From Reddybacter sp041277045 (GTDB taxonomy: Bacteria; Pseudomonadota; Gammaproteobacteria; Pseudomonadales; Porticoccaceae): a stretch of 64,000 bases of DNA. The notes under the pieces are model-generated. The model made no database searches. It saw only the letters and a list, made by a program, of their open reading frames with translations, and was not told where the DNA came from. Within the stretch, counting starts at the first letter, position 1, and each line of letters starts with the position of its first letter. This document shows positions 17,875 to 26,449 of the stretch, one piece after another. The stretch covers positions 1,240,001 to 1,304,000 of the forward strand of contig JBGFSY010000001.1 of assembly GCA_041277045.1 (NCBI GenBank). Reading direction: 5' to 3'. The translations under genes were made by a program, and so were the position numbers.

Positions 17875-17911
17875 AATAAAGCGCTAATATAACTCACTGG
17901 GGGTTTCTGGT

Positions 17912-19657
17912 ATGCATCAAAAGCTTTCTTCCAAAAAGTCTGTTTGCGCACGGTTTTTCCCCTTGCTCGGGGATATTAGGCAGACTGATAAAGCGGGATT
18001 CAGTCAGGATCTTCTCGCCGGTACAATGACCGCTATTTTGTTAATTCCTCAGGCCCTGGCTTATAGCTTGCTGGCGGGTTTACCACCCGAAGTGGGACTT
18101 TACGCCAGTGTCTTACCGCCAATTATTTATGCGTTTACAGGCACCAGTAGAGCCCTGGCCGTCGGTCCAGTTGCGGTGGCTGCGGTGATGGTTGCTGCAG
18201 CGTTAGTGCCCTATGCGGGGGGTGATCCCGATAAATACCTGACCGGTGCCTTAATTCTCTCGGCCCTCACGGGTTTCATCATGCTGGGCATGGGCTTTCT
18301 ACGTTTAGGCTGGTTGACAAATTTTATCAGCCACCCTGTGCTGACAGGGTTTACGACGGGTGCTGCCATATTTATCGTCGGTACACAGCTGGCGGCATTA
18401 ACGGGCATTAGCGTACCCAAAGGGGTGAGCTTTGCCGTGTTGCTGCAAACCCTGGCTGACAACATTCATACCTATAACCTTGCGGCCGCTGTTTTTGGCG
18501 GTGCTGCTGTCGTGCTTTTGATTCTCGCTCGTCAGCCTTTGGTCATTGCGTTGACAAAAATAGGGATGAAGCAACAGAGTGCTGTGATTCTTGGTCGCAC
18601 GGCACCCCTGTTTGTGGTTATTGGCGCCATATTACTTGCCTGGTTGATGGATGCTCATGTGCGTTTTGACATGGCCGTGGTCGGGCTTGTACCCCAAGGG
18701 CTACCCATGCCGAGCTTCGATTTTATGAAAGCAGAGGGCTGGACAGAGCTTCTCCCTGCTGCGGGCATGATTGCCGTTATCGCCTATGTTGAGAGCATTT
18801 CCGTCGCGAAGGTTCTGGCCTTTCGGCGTCGTCAGAAAATAGATCCCGATCAGGAGTTTAGGGCCCTCGGGCTAGCCAACGTGGCGGCGGCCTGTTCGGG
18901 TACGATGCCTGTTGCTGGCGGTTTTTCTCGCTCCATGGTCAACTTTGACGCCGGAGCGCGCACCCAATTGGCGGCGATTGTTACGGCTTCATTGGTGGGC
19001 TTAGCCGCCTTTTTGTTTACGGACCTACTGGAGAACCTACCCAAAGCCGTGCTCTCGGCAATCATCGTGGTTGCCGTGTGGCAGTTGATTGATATTAAAG
19101 GTTTAAAAAACACCTGGTCCTATGACAAGGGTGACGGCATTGCACAGGGGGTGACCCTGGTGGGTGTTCTCGCCTTTGGCATCGAGCACGGTTTAATACT
19201 TGGTGTCGGACTTGCGTTGGTGTTATTTCTCTATCGCACCAGTAGGCCCCATATTGCCGTGGTTGGCCGTATTGCGGGTACTGAGCACTATCGCAACATT
19301 CATCGCCACAAGGTGGAAACATGGCCGCAGTTGTTATTGGTCAGGATTGATGAAAACATCTATTTTGCCAATACACCGCGAGTTGAAACAGAGCTGCACA
19401 ACCTGGTGCTCGACAGCACAATTACCGATGTGGTGTTGATTTTCTCCGGTGTTGCCTATGTCGATACTAGTGGTCTTGAAATGCTGGAAACGATTGAGGA
19501 GGAGCTCTCATCATCGGGTGTGCGTTTACACCTGGCCGAAGTCAAAGGGCCGGTGCTGGACAGGCTTTGTGGTACCAAACTCTACGAACGCTTGGGTGAG
19601 GAGAGCGTCTATTTGTCGACGGAAAAGGCGGTAGATGAATTGGTCCCGTCTGCCTGA
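17912..19657 (+). CDS. SulP family anion transporter with STAS domain
   Basis: A 581-residue inner-membrane transporter. The SulP signature LLAGTMTAILLIPQALAYSLLAGLPPEVGLYASVLPPIIYAF is at residues ~35-75, about 12 hydrophobic segments follow to residue 430, and a cytoplasmic STAS domain lies at 445-570 (LLVRIDENIYFANTPRVE and VVLIFSGVAYVDTSGLEMLE). SulP proteins move sulfate, bicarbonate or dicarboxylates, often with Na+ or H+. The substrate cannot be told here; no carbonic anhydrase or sulfur gene adjoins it. It starts at the ATG at 17912 after ACTGGGGG. A terminator follows. Confidence 0.92.
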   Translation: MHQKLSSKKSVCARFFPLLGDIRQTDKAGFSQDLLAGTMTAILLIPQALAYSLLAGLPPEVGLYASVLPPIIYAFTGTSRALAVGPVAVAAVMVAAALVPYAGGDPDKYLTGALILSALTGFIMLGMGFLRLGWLTNFISHPVLTGFTTGAAIFIVGTQLAALTGISVPKGVSFAVLLQTLADNIHTYNLAAAVFGGAAVVLLILARQPLVIALTKIGMKQQSAVILGRTAPLFVVIGAILLAWLMDAHVRFDMAVVGLVPQGLPMPSFDFMKAEGWTELLPAAGMIAVIAYVESISVAKVLAFRRRQKIDPDQEFRALGLANVAAACSGTMPVAGGFSRSMVNFDAGARTQLAAIVTASLVGLAAFLFTDLLENLPKAVLSAIIVVAVWQLIDIKGLKNTWSYDKGDGIAQGVTLVGVLAFGIEHGLILGVGLALVLFLYRTSRPHIAVVGRIAGTEHYRNIHRHKVETWPQLLLVRIDENIYFANTPRVETELHNLVLDSTITDVVLIFSGVAYVDTSGLEMLETIEEELSSSGVRLHLAEVKGPVLDRLCGTKLYERLGEESVYLSTEKAVDELVPSA

Positions 19658-19673
19658 CGGGTAAAGTCAGCGT

Positions 19674-19707
19674 ATAAAAAACGGGGCCTGGATGCCCCTT
19701 TTTTTAT
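19674..19707 (+). terminator. Rho-independent terminator after sulP-type gene
   Basis: GGGGC (19683-19687) pairs with GCCCC (19694-19698), preceded by an A run and followed by seven T. The converging BVMO relic also ends here. Confidence 0.88.
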
Positions 19708-19729
19708 ACCTTAGAGCTTGCTTGGTGTA

Positions 19730-19950
19730 GCTGATATCAAGTCTCGCTAAGTCACCTTGAGCGCGCCAGTTGTCGAGAACCTTAAAGAAATCGACAGGCG
19801 TACACCCGTTAAAAGCCGACCGAAACCGCCGCCAATAATGGCCACTTCAACCTCGTCGGTAAGTGCTTCGCGGGTGACGCGGGGTTCGGCATTGGGGTCG
19901 TCAAAATAGCCCGCAAAATTCCCCGTTGGTTTTGGGTCCTGGTGTGCGGA
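19730..19950 (-). pseudogene. Relic of a Baeyer-Villiger/flavin monooxygenase with its middle deleted
   Basis: Read on the minus strand directly after the crotonase stop codon, 19819-19950 translates as a BVMO N-terminus: GNFAGYFDDPNAEPRVTREA, then TDEVEVAIIGGGFG with the FAD-binding glycines. No start codon remains; the frame simply follows the crotonase TAG. From 19795 to 19730, in another frame, comes VDFFKVLDNWRAQGDLARLDIS, which resembles the extreme C-terminus of the same family (FFK.L..WR..G.L.GL). A normal member has about 550-600 residues, so roughly 500 codons are missing. This is by-eye recognition of both ends. It suggests a crotonase-BVMO operon that lost its second gene. Confidence 0.6.
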
Positions 19951-20748
19951 CTATTTACCGTGATAAACCGGCGCTCGCTTTTCGGCAAAGGCTTTTGGTC
20001 CTTCAATGGCATCGGCGGTTTTGAAGATACGTTCGGCAATCACCGCCTCCGTTGAAAAGGCCTCGCTCCAGCCCATGTTATAGGTGTTGATGGCGGCCTC
20101 CTTGGCGGCCTGCACGGCTAAGGGGCCGTTAGCACAAATCATCGCCGCGTATTTTTCACATTCGGCCATCACCTGGTCGGCGGGCACGACCTTGTTGATG
20201 AGGCCGAATTGCAGGGCCTCTTCGGCCGTAATTTGGCGGCCGGTGAGCAAAATATCCATGGCGTGGCAGTAGGGTATTTGCCGTGGCAAACGCACGTGAG
20301 AGCCACCGCCGGGAATAATTCCCCAGTGTACCTCTGGCAGGCCGAAGCGGGCGTGCTCCGCCGCGACGCGAATGTCCATACCTTGCAGTATCTCGGTACC
20401 ACCGGCCAGACAAAACCCGTTCACGGCGGCGATGATGGGCTTGAAGACACCGTGGAAGAAGCGCTTGCTCGGGTCTTTCATAAAGCGCTCGCCCTTGTCG
20501 GCATCCTCGGTCAACTTGGTGATGGTTTTTTTCAAATCGGCGCCGGCACAGAAAGACTGCTCGCCAGCACCGGTGACGATGAGCACCAGTAATTCGTTAT
20601 CGTTATTAAAGTCATCGGCGATACGGTCGAGATCCTCCAGCATTTTGGGGGTGATGGAGTTCATCTCCGACGGGCGATTGAAAGTCATATAGGCCAGTTT
20701 GCCTTTCTTTTCGTACAGTAGGTCGTCGTCTAATCCAGAAATGCTCAC
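19951..20748 (-). CDS. Enoyl-CoA hydratase/isomerase family protein (crotonase)
   Basis: A 265-residue crotonase-fold enzyme acting on an acyl-CoA. The oxyanion-hole segments are CAGADLKKT and NGFCLAGGTE. The catalytic region reads FGLPEVHWGIIPGGGSHVRLPRQI, with the glutamate of PE and the GG turn. Hydration of an enoyl-CoA in beta-oxidation is the default role, but the family also contains isomerases, hydrolases and ring-cleaving enzymes. GGAGAAAAATTG precedes the ATG. The gene is followed immediately by the BVMO relic, hinting that it once worked beside a ketone monooxygenase. Confidence 0.9.
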   Translation of the reverse strand: MSISGLDDDLLYEKKGKLAYMTFNRPSEMNSITPKMLEDLDRIADDFNNDNELLVLIVTGAGEQSFCAGADLKKTITKLTEDADKGERFMKDPSKRFFHGVFKPIIAAVNGFCLAGGTEILQGMDIRVAAEHARFGLPEVHWGIIPGGGSHVRLPRQIPYCHAMDILLTGRQITAEEALQFGLINKVVPADQVMAECEKYAAMICANGPLAVQAAKEAAINTYNMGWSEAFSTEAVIAERIFKTADAIEGPKAFAEKRAPVYHGK

Positions 20749-20952
20749 AATTTTTCTCCGTTGTTGTTTTGAGTATTGTCGGGCTTGTCACCAAGCTAGT
20801 CTGGAAAGATAGCGTGAGCAATGGGGGAGAGGCAATGGCAATAGTTTGCTTTTTTACTCGCGGGTAGGATTTGACGTCTATTGACACACCCTCAGGCGGC
20901 GATTAGCGTGGCGGCCACACTATTTTAGTTATTCAACATGCTGGAGTTATTT

Positions 20953-21720
20953 ATGAGCGGGAAAATGCAGGACAAGGTCGTCGTCATTACAGGTTCTGGG
21001 TCGGGGATTGGCCGTGAAGCCGCGTTAATCTTTTCCCGCGAAGGGGCAAAGGTTGTGGTTTCAGATATCAATATTACCGGTGGCGAAGAAACGGTTGCGC
21101 TCGTTAAAGAGGCCGGCGGTGAGGCGAGCTTTGTGCAATGTGACGTCTCAAAGGGCCCCGAGGTTGAAGCGTTAATTAAGGGCGCAGTTGATACCTATGG
21201 CCGGCTTGATGCGGCCTTTAACAACGCCGGCGTGGAGGGTGATACCCAGGCCACGACCATTACCTGCACTGAAGAAAATTTTGATTTGAATATCGCCGTC
21301 AACTTGAAGGGTGTCTGGTGGTGCATGAAATATGAAATTGAGCAGTTTCTACGCCAGGGCTCACCGGGTGCCATTGTTAATACCTCCTCTTTGGCCGGCT
21401 TGGTAGGTGTGCCCCGGGGTAATGCCTATGTTGCTGCCAAGCACGGCGTTATCGGTATGACCAAATCCGCAGCGCTTGAATTTGCCAAAAAAGATATTCG
21501 CGTTAATGCAGTGTGCCCCGGCGCCATTGAAACCCCCATGCTTAATCGCATTGTTAAGGGTTCAGAAAAAGGTTACGAAATGATGCGCAAAATGGAACCT
21601 GTCGGCCGTCTGGGTAAACCCTCAGAAATCGCAGAGGCAGCGGTCTGGTTGTGCTCGGATCAGGCTTCATTTGTCACAGGTCATTCAATGTCTGTTGATG
21701 GCGGTAGTTTTGCCCAGTAA
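20953..21720 (+). CDS. Short-chain dehydrogenase/reductase
   Basis: A 255-residue classical SDR. The cofactor loop is TGSGSGIG, followed by CDVS, NNAGVEG, catalytic Ser in NTSSLAGLVG, Y-x3-K in YVAAKHG and VCPGAIETPM. The aspartate in VSDIN after strand 2 favours NAD(H). The ATG at 20953 is preferred to ATG 20938 because GGAG at 20943-20946 lies six bases before it. The protein resembles SDRs found in steroid and terpenoid catabolism clusters, and a decayed relative lies at 28.3-28.6 kb. It is divergent from the crotonase. The substrate alcohol is not known. Confidence 0.92.
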   Translation: MSGKMQDKVVVITGSGSGIGREAALIFSREGAKVVVSDINITGGEETVALVKEAGGEASFVQCDVSKGPEVEALIKGAVDTYGRLDAAFNNAGVEGDTQATTITCTEENFDLNIAVNLKGVWWCMKYEIEQFLRQGSPGAIVNTSSLAGLVGVPRGNAYVAAKHGVIGMTKSAALEFAKKDIRVNAVCPGAIETPMLNRIVKGSEKGYEMMRKMEPVGRLGKPSEIAEAAVWLCSDQASFVTGHSMSVDGGSFAQ

Positions 21721-21793
21721 TAGTATTTACAGGTGATCTGGAAATAGGTGAGAATCTACGCTCGAAATTAACATTGCAAATCAGAGGGTTTTA

Positions 21794-22282
21794 TTGGATG
21801 TTTCCGTGCAAGATTCTGGGTGCCTGACTGTTGGGCACATGCTTAGGGCAGCCGTAGGTGGGCTACTTCTGGCATTCCTGTGTTCGCTGGCAGTGGCTGG
21901 GGGTTCGACTCAGCTTAATATTGGCGCGGACAATATCGCCGTATCAGGGTACGATCTGGTGAGCTATTTTGATGCCCGAGCCGAGCCGGGAAACGAAGGT
22001 TTTACCTCGCGTTATCAGGGCGCTACCTATCTCTTTAACTCGGCTGCCCATGTACAGCAATTTGAAGCCGATCCACAGCGATTTATCCCCGCCTACGGGG
22101 GGGGTGCCTATGGTGTGAGTATGGGCAAGCGCTTGCCAATCGATCCCCGTGCCTATGAGGTCGCCGCCGGGCGCCTCTATTTACTCTTGAATCGGGTAAC
22201 CCAAAAAACCTGGCAGCTCAATCGAGACAGTAATATAAATATTGCCGATCGGCTTTGGCCTACGGTAGGGCGCAAGCCCTAG
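21794..22282 (+). CDS. Exported YHS-domain protein
   Basis: About 162 residues. A signal peptide (MLRAAVGGLLLAFLCSLAVAGG) is followed by a YHS domain of the kind found in periplasmic proteins (IAVSGYDLVSYFDARAEPGNEGFTSRYQGATYLFNSAAHVQQFEADPQRFIPAYGG). YHS domains bind metal in some proteins, but function of the exported form is not established. The start is uncertain: TTG at 21794 has a well-placed AGAGGG, while ATG at 21839 gives a shorter, conventional signal peptide with a weak site. It is monocistronic as far as can be seen. Confidence 0.8.
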   Translation: MDVSVQDSGCLTVGHMLRAAVGGLLLAFLCSLAVAGGSTQLNIGADNIAVSGYDLVSYFDARAEPGNEGFTSRYQGATYLFNSAAHVQQFEADPQRFIPAYGGGAYGVSMGKRLPIDPRAYEVAAGRLYLLLNRVTQKTWQLNRDSNINIADRLWPTVGRKP

Positions 22283-22336
22283 TCACTTGCAGGAAAAGAA
22301 TGGTCGGCGTGCTCTGCTTGAGAGGTTTTAAGCATC

Positions 22337-23597
22337 TTGAAATACACCGATAAGATTTTTTTTAAGCTCTCCCGCCGGGTAATTATTGTAAGTGCTTTAC
22401 TGTTTGTAACGATTATTGCGGCTTTCGAGGGCGTACGCTATTTGGACCAGCGCGATCGTATGGGGGCCAAACTTCGAGAACTCTCGGCAACCTATTCACT
22501 GATTCTATCTGAGTGTTTATACGAGGGTGACTTGCGCACGGTACGCTTGATTAGTGCCGGTTTGATGATCGATAGTGATGTCGAGGCCTTTGTTCTCCGC
22601 GATAAGCACCACCGTGTTATCGACTCCTTCGGACAGATAAACGCCCCCGCAGTGGCAGGAGATAGACGTTCTGCAGGTCTAGCAGCACTGGGGGTTAGAG
22701 ACTACCAAACGACTACCTCTAACTTGCGTTTTCATACCGTGACCAGTATTCAGCACGCCGATGCCGAGGGCACGGTGGTTATCGGCGAGTTTGAGCTGCA
22801 GTTAAGCCCGCAGCGAATCTACACGCTTTTAATCACCGATCTCAGCATGTCGATGATTTTACTTGGACTTTTCGCTGCAGTAGTGCTTATAACCACCCGT
22901 TCTGCCTACAGGGTTTTTATCGGCGGGCGCTTGAATCTGCTACTTGGTGATATTCGCCGGGTTGAGGGTTCCCCCCCCCCCATCAGCCAGTGTCATCGGT
23001 AGATAGCAATGACGAGTTGGGTCTTGTTATTGATGCCTATAACGAGGCCCACCGAAGGCATCAGTTATCACAGCGAGAAATACAACACCATCAGCATAGC
23101 CTTGAACAGCAAGTCGCCGAAAGAACCCGCGATTTGGAAAGGGAGTTACAGGAACACGCCCTTACTTCCAGACAGTTGTTTCTCGAGAAGCAGCGCGTCG
23201 ATGTGACCCTCAACTCGATCTCGACTTTTTTAAGGTTGTGAACGACACGGCCGGTCATCAGGCCGGGGATCAGGTTTTAAAAGATATTGCCACAGGACTG
23301 AGTAGCTTACTGCGTACCTCCGATACCCTGACTCGTTTTGGTGGTGATGAATTTGGGCTGATCCTGGCCGACTGCGATATGGCCAATGCGAGCAGGATTT
23401 GCGAGAAACTGCGTGCCTTTGTAGCCAGCTATCGCTTTGCCAGTGCTGGAGTCGACTTTATTTTTGGTATCAGTATTGGTGTCGTGCGCGTTGACCCCGG
23501 GGCTTTTTCATCCAAAGAGTTGTTAAGCCTGGCTGACCAGGCCTGCGACGCTGCTAAAGCCGATGGGCGTAAGAAAGTCAGTTTTTTACAGTACTGA
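22337..23597 (+). pseudogene. Broken membrane diguanylate cyclase (HAMP/PAS/GGDEF)
   Basis: The N-terminal part (22337-22970) encodes a membrane sensor with a transmembrane helix, a ~120-residue periplasmic domain, a second helix and the start of a HAMP domain. Translation from the TTG at 22337 leaves frame at a run of eleven C (22971-22981) and stops at 23000-23002. Adding one C or removing two would restore the frame into NDELGLVIDAYNEAH and a coiled coil. That frame ends at 23241. At about 23214-23222 the start of a PAS domain (VDVTLNSI) is joined directly to the middle of a GGDEF domain (DLDFFKVVNDTAGHQAGD) in a third frame, which continues through RFGGDEFGLIL to 23597. The PAS domain and first part of GGDEF are gone. 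Confidence 0.85.
22971..22981 (+). repeat. Homopolymer run of eleven C within the GGDEF pseudogene
   Basis: Eleven consecutive C lie at the boundary between the second membrane helix and the HAMP/coiled-coil region. The run breaks the frame. Such tracts slip easily during replication or sequencing, so the count may vary between cells or be a read error. Confidence 0.95.
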
Positions 23598-23693
23598 AAA
23601 TAGTTGCTTTCTATTGAGCCATCGCCATGCGGTAAGTTATAAATTGTAGGCTACACTAAATATAAAAATTAAAGCGATCAGTGGACAGCTGGT

Positions 23694-26066
23694 ATGGGTG
23701 AGCAGACAGAGAAAGACCAGTCTGATACGGAGCATCTACTGCTAGGTATTAAACAAGCTACTGAAAATATGGGAAAAAATTCAAGAGCTGTAGTTGAACT
23801 CTATGCGCTTGCCTCACGGCGTGAGTTGAACCTGGAAGAAAAACTACTGGCTGGTTTAAACATCGGTGCTGAGCGTTTCGCCACGCTTATTGGTCTGATT
23901 ACCCGGGTTAACGGTGAAAGCTGTCAGCTCGAGTATGTTGTTAGCCCGGATAACTCCCTCGTAAAAGGGCAAAAGTGCGCCTTGAATTCAGGGTTTTGTG
24001 GCCGTGTCTGGGAGCAGGGTGAAACCCTCGCCGTTGAAGATGTCAGCGCGTTTACGTCCACCTACTCTCCGGATAATACCTTCTTGCCCAGCAAGGGCAG
24101 CTACATCGGTGCGCGAGTGTCTGTCGGCGGCCATGCCTACGGCACATTGTGCTTTTTATCCGAGCAGCCTGCAGATATTACTTTTACACCGGAGGATAAA
24201 GCCGTTGTGCAGCTGTTTGCCGAATGGGCGGGCAATGAAATCACCACTTATCTGCTTGAGGCCGACCTGGCAGCCAAAGCCGAGCGTATGCGCTGCATTG
24301 TCGACAATGTGGTCGATGGCATTATCAGCGTCAATGAGGCCGGTGTGATTGAATCTATCAACGCGGCAGTGACAAAAATCTTTGCCTATTGCGCCGACGA
24401 TTTACTGGGTCAGCCTCTGCAACAGTTATTGGTCGCACCTCTGAATGAAAGCACATTATTACAGGCTGCCCATGAAGATCGGGCCAATCCCTATCGCGAA
24501 GTTGAAGGGCGGCGCAAAGATGGTGAAGTCTTCCCTCTGGAGGTCGCTGTCAGCGAGTTGCACCTTGAAGGTGAGCGTTTGTTTACCGCCAGTGTGCGCG
24601 ATGTCACCGAGCGCAAAAGGGTCGAAAACCTCAAGAACCAGTTTATCTCCACCGTCAGTCATGAGCTGCGGACCCCGCTGACCTCAATCCGGGGGGCGTT
24701 GGGTATTGTGTTGGGTAAAGAGGCCGATTCACTGTCGCCCAAAGCCCGGAAAATGCTCGAAACGGCCAATCGCAACAGCGAGCGCCTGATCTTTTTGATT
24801 AATGATATTCTCGATCTGGAAAAAATAGACGCCGGTGAGATGAACTTTGATATGCGGGTTATCGATATCAATGTCGTTGCCCAGCGGGCATTGATTGAAA
24901 ACGAAGCCTATGCCAGTAAGTACAAGGTGCATCTGGAGTTAAGCCCTTTACAGGAAGAGCGGTCTTTTGTCCTGGCCGATGAGCATAGGCTGCTACAGGT
25001 GTTTGCCAATTTGCTCTCCAATGCCATCAAGTTTTCCCCACCCAAGGCTACCGTTACGATTGAAATTGGTAATCTTGGCGATGCTTGTCTACGCATTGCG
25101 GTGAAGGACAAGGGCTCGGGCATACCCAAGGCGTTTCAGGCGAAAATGTTCAACCGTTTTTCTCAGGCTGACGCCTCCGATACCCGTCAGCAAGGTGGTA
25201 CGGGCCTGGGGCTGGCGGTGAGCAAGGCGATTGTCGAACACCACTCCGGCTATATCGGCTTTGACAGTGCAGTGGATGTCGGTAGTCAATTCTACTTTGA
25301 CCTGCCTCAGTGGCAGGATATCGTCCTTTCGCAAACGCATAGCGACAAGTCCCTGGTTTTGATTTGCGAGGACAATCTGGACGTAGCCTATATTCTTTCT
25401 AGCCTGCTGGAAGAGCAAGGTCTGAGCAGTGACACTGCCACAACGGGGGCTGCGGCTAAGGCTTTGCTGGCGGAGAATAACTACCAGCTGATGCTGCTCG
25501 ATTTAACCCTGCCCGATACAGATGGCATCAGTCTGTTGCGGGATTTGCGGGCAGACCCTGCCAATAGCACACTGCCGGTGATTGTCGTGTCGGCCAATAT
25601 TGGGGCTAGTGAAAATAAGGGTAAAGGGCTGGCGGTTATCGACTGGTTGCAAAAGCCGATTGACGAAGAGCGGCTTTCACAGGCATTGTTCCATGCTCTG
25701 CAGGGGGAGACAGAATATCGAATTCTCCATGTTGAGGATGATCTGGATGTGATCCAGGTGGTCAGTGAAATGGTTGCCAGTGTTGGTGAATATCATTACG
25801 CAACGACTCTCGATCGTGCCAGAACCTATCTCGACGAGCGGGACTTTGACCTGGTGATTCTCGATTTGACCCTGCCCGATGGCGAGGGTGCAGAGCTACT
25901 CACATCCCTGGCAGAAAAAGTGCCAATTGTGGTTTTTTCGGGTAATGAGCCCGATGTCTATCTTTCTGGCCATGTCGATGCCGCTCTAACGAAGGCGACG
26001 GTGAGTAACGAACAATTATTAATGACGGTCAGGCGAGTGCTGAGTCACAGGGCGGTCGAGCTATGA
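23694..26066 (+). CDS. Hybrid sensor histidine kinase (GAF-PAS-HisKA-HATPase-REC-REC)
   Basis: A 790-residue soluble hybrid kinase. A GAF domain spans ~40-180 (SGFCGRVWEQGETLAVEDV, GTLCFLSE), PAS ~195-310 (IVDNVVDGIISVNEAGVIESIN) and HisKA follows with phospho-acceptor His323 (TVSHELRTPLTS). The HATPase domain has N box FANLLSNAIKFSP and G boxes DKGSGIP and GGTGLGLAVSKAIVE. Two receiver domains have phospho-acceptor aspartates Asp603 (LLDLTLPDTDG) and Asp724 (ILDLTLPDGEG). No transmembrane segment is seen, so it senses a cytoplasmic signal. The stop overlaps the next gene by ATGA. It heads a three-gene phosphorelay operon ending in a diguanylate cyclase. Confidence 0.95.
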   Translation: MGEQTEKDQSDTEHLLLGIKQATENMGKNSRAVVELYALASRRELNLEEKLLAGLNIGAERFATLIGLITRVNGESCQLEYVVSPDNSLVKGQKCALNSGFCGRVWEQGETLAVEDVSAFTSTYSPDNTFLPSKGSYIGARVSVGGHAYGTLCFLSEQPADITFTPEDKAVVQLFAEWAGNEITTYLLEADLAAKAERMRCIVDNVVDGIISVNEAGVIESINAAVTKIFAYCADDLLGQPLQQLLVAPLNESTLLQAAHEDRANPYREVEGRRKDGEVFPLEVAVSELHLEGERLFTASVRDVTERKRVENLKNQFISTVSHELRTPLTSIRGALGIVLGKEADSLSPKARKMLETANRNSERLIFLINDILDLEKIDAGEMNFDMRVIDINVVAQRALIENEAYASKYKVHLELSPLQEERSFVLADEHRLLQVFANLLSNAIKFSPPKATVTIEIGNLGDACLRIAVKDKGSGIPKAFQAKMFNRFSQADASDTRQQGGTGLGLAVSKAIVEHHSGYIGFDSAVDVGSQFYFDLPQWQDIVLSQTHSDKSLVLICEDNLDVAYILSSLLEEQGLSSDTATTGAAAKALLAENNYQLMLLDLTLPDTDGISLLRDLRADPANSTLPVIVVSANIGASENKGKGLAVIDWLQKPIDEERLSQALFHALQGETEYRILHVEDDLDVIQVVSEMVASVGEYHYATTLDRARTYLDERDFDLVILDLTLPDGEGAELLTSLAEKVPIVVFSGNEPDVYLSGHVDAALTKATVSNEQLLMTVRRVLSHRAVEL

Positions 26067-26449
26067 GTGGCAATAAGCCGAGAATCATGTATGTCGAAGA
26101 TGAAGCGGATATTCGTGAAGTGGCCGAATTCGCCCTTGAAGATGAAGGGTTTGAGCTATTATTTTGTGCCAGCGGGCAAGAGGCGCTCGACCAGGTGCTT
26201 GCGTTTTCGCCTGACTTGATTCTGCTCGACGTGATGATGCCGGGAATGGATGGCTCCAGTACTCTGCAACAATTGCGAGAGCTACCGGGGATGGCGACAA
26301 CAGCCGTCGTCTTTTTAACTGCAAAGGTACAGCCGCTTGAAGTGGAGGGTTTCCGCGCTCTCGGCGCCTTAGAGGTGATTGCCAAACCCTTTGATCCAAT
26401 GGCCCTGCCCGGTCAAATTCGGGAGTTGCTAGCGCGTGGCAATTGCTGA
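26063..26449 (+). CDS. Single-domain response regulator
   Basis: A 128-residue stand-alone receiver domain, CheY-like. The acidic pair is in YVEDEAD, the phospho-acceptor aspartate in LILLDVMMPGMDG, the threonine in VVFLTAK and the switch lysine in VIAKPFDP. It overlaps the hybrid kinase gene by ATGA and the HPt-GGDEF gene by 14 bases, so all three are translationally linked. A likely role is phosphate shuttle or sink between the kinase and the HPt domain of the next protein. Confidence 0.93.
   Translation: MSGNKPRIMYVEDEADIREVAEFALEDEGFELLFCASGQEALDQVLAFSPDLILLDVMMPGMDGSSTLQQLRELPGMATTAVVFLTAKVQPLEVEGFRALGALEVIAKPFDPMALPGQIRELLARGNC

Noticed and set aside
23238..23597. Separate small GGDEF gene
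   Set aside because: It begins inside the GGDEF fold (second metal/substrate segment) with no ribosome binding site. It is the tail of the broken cyclase.
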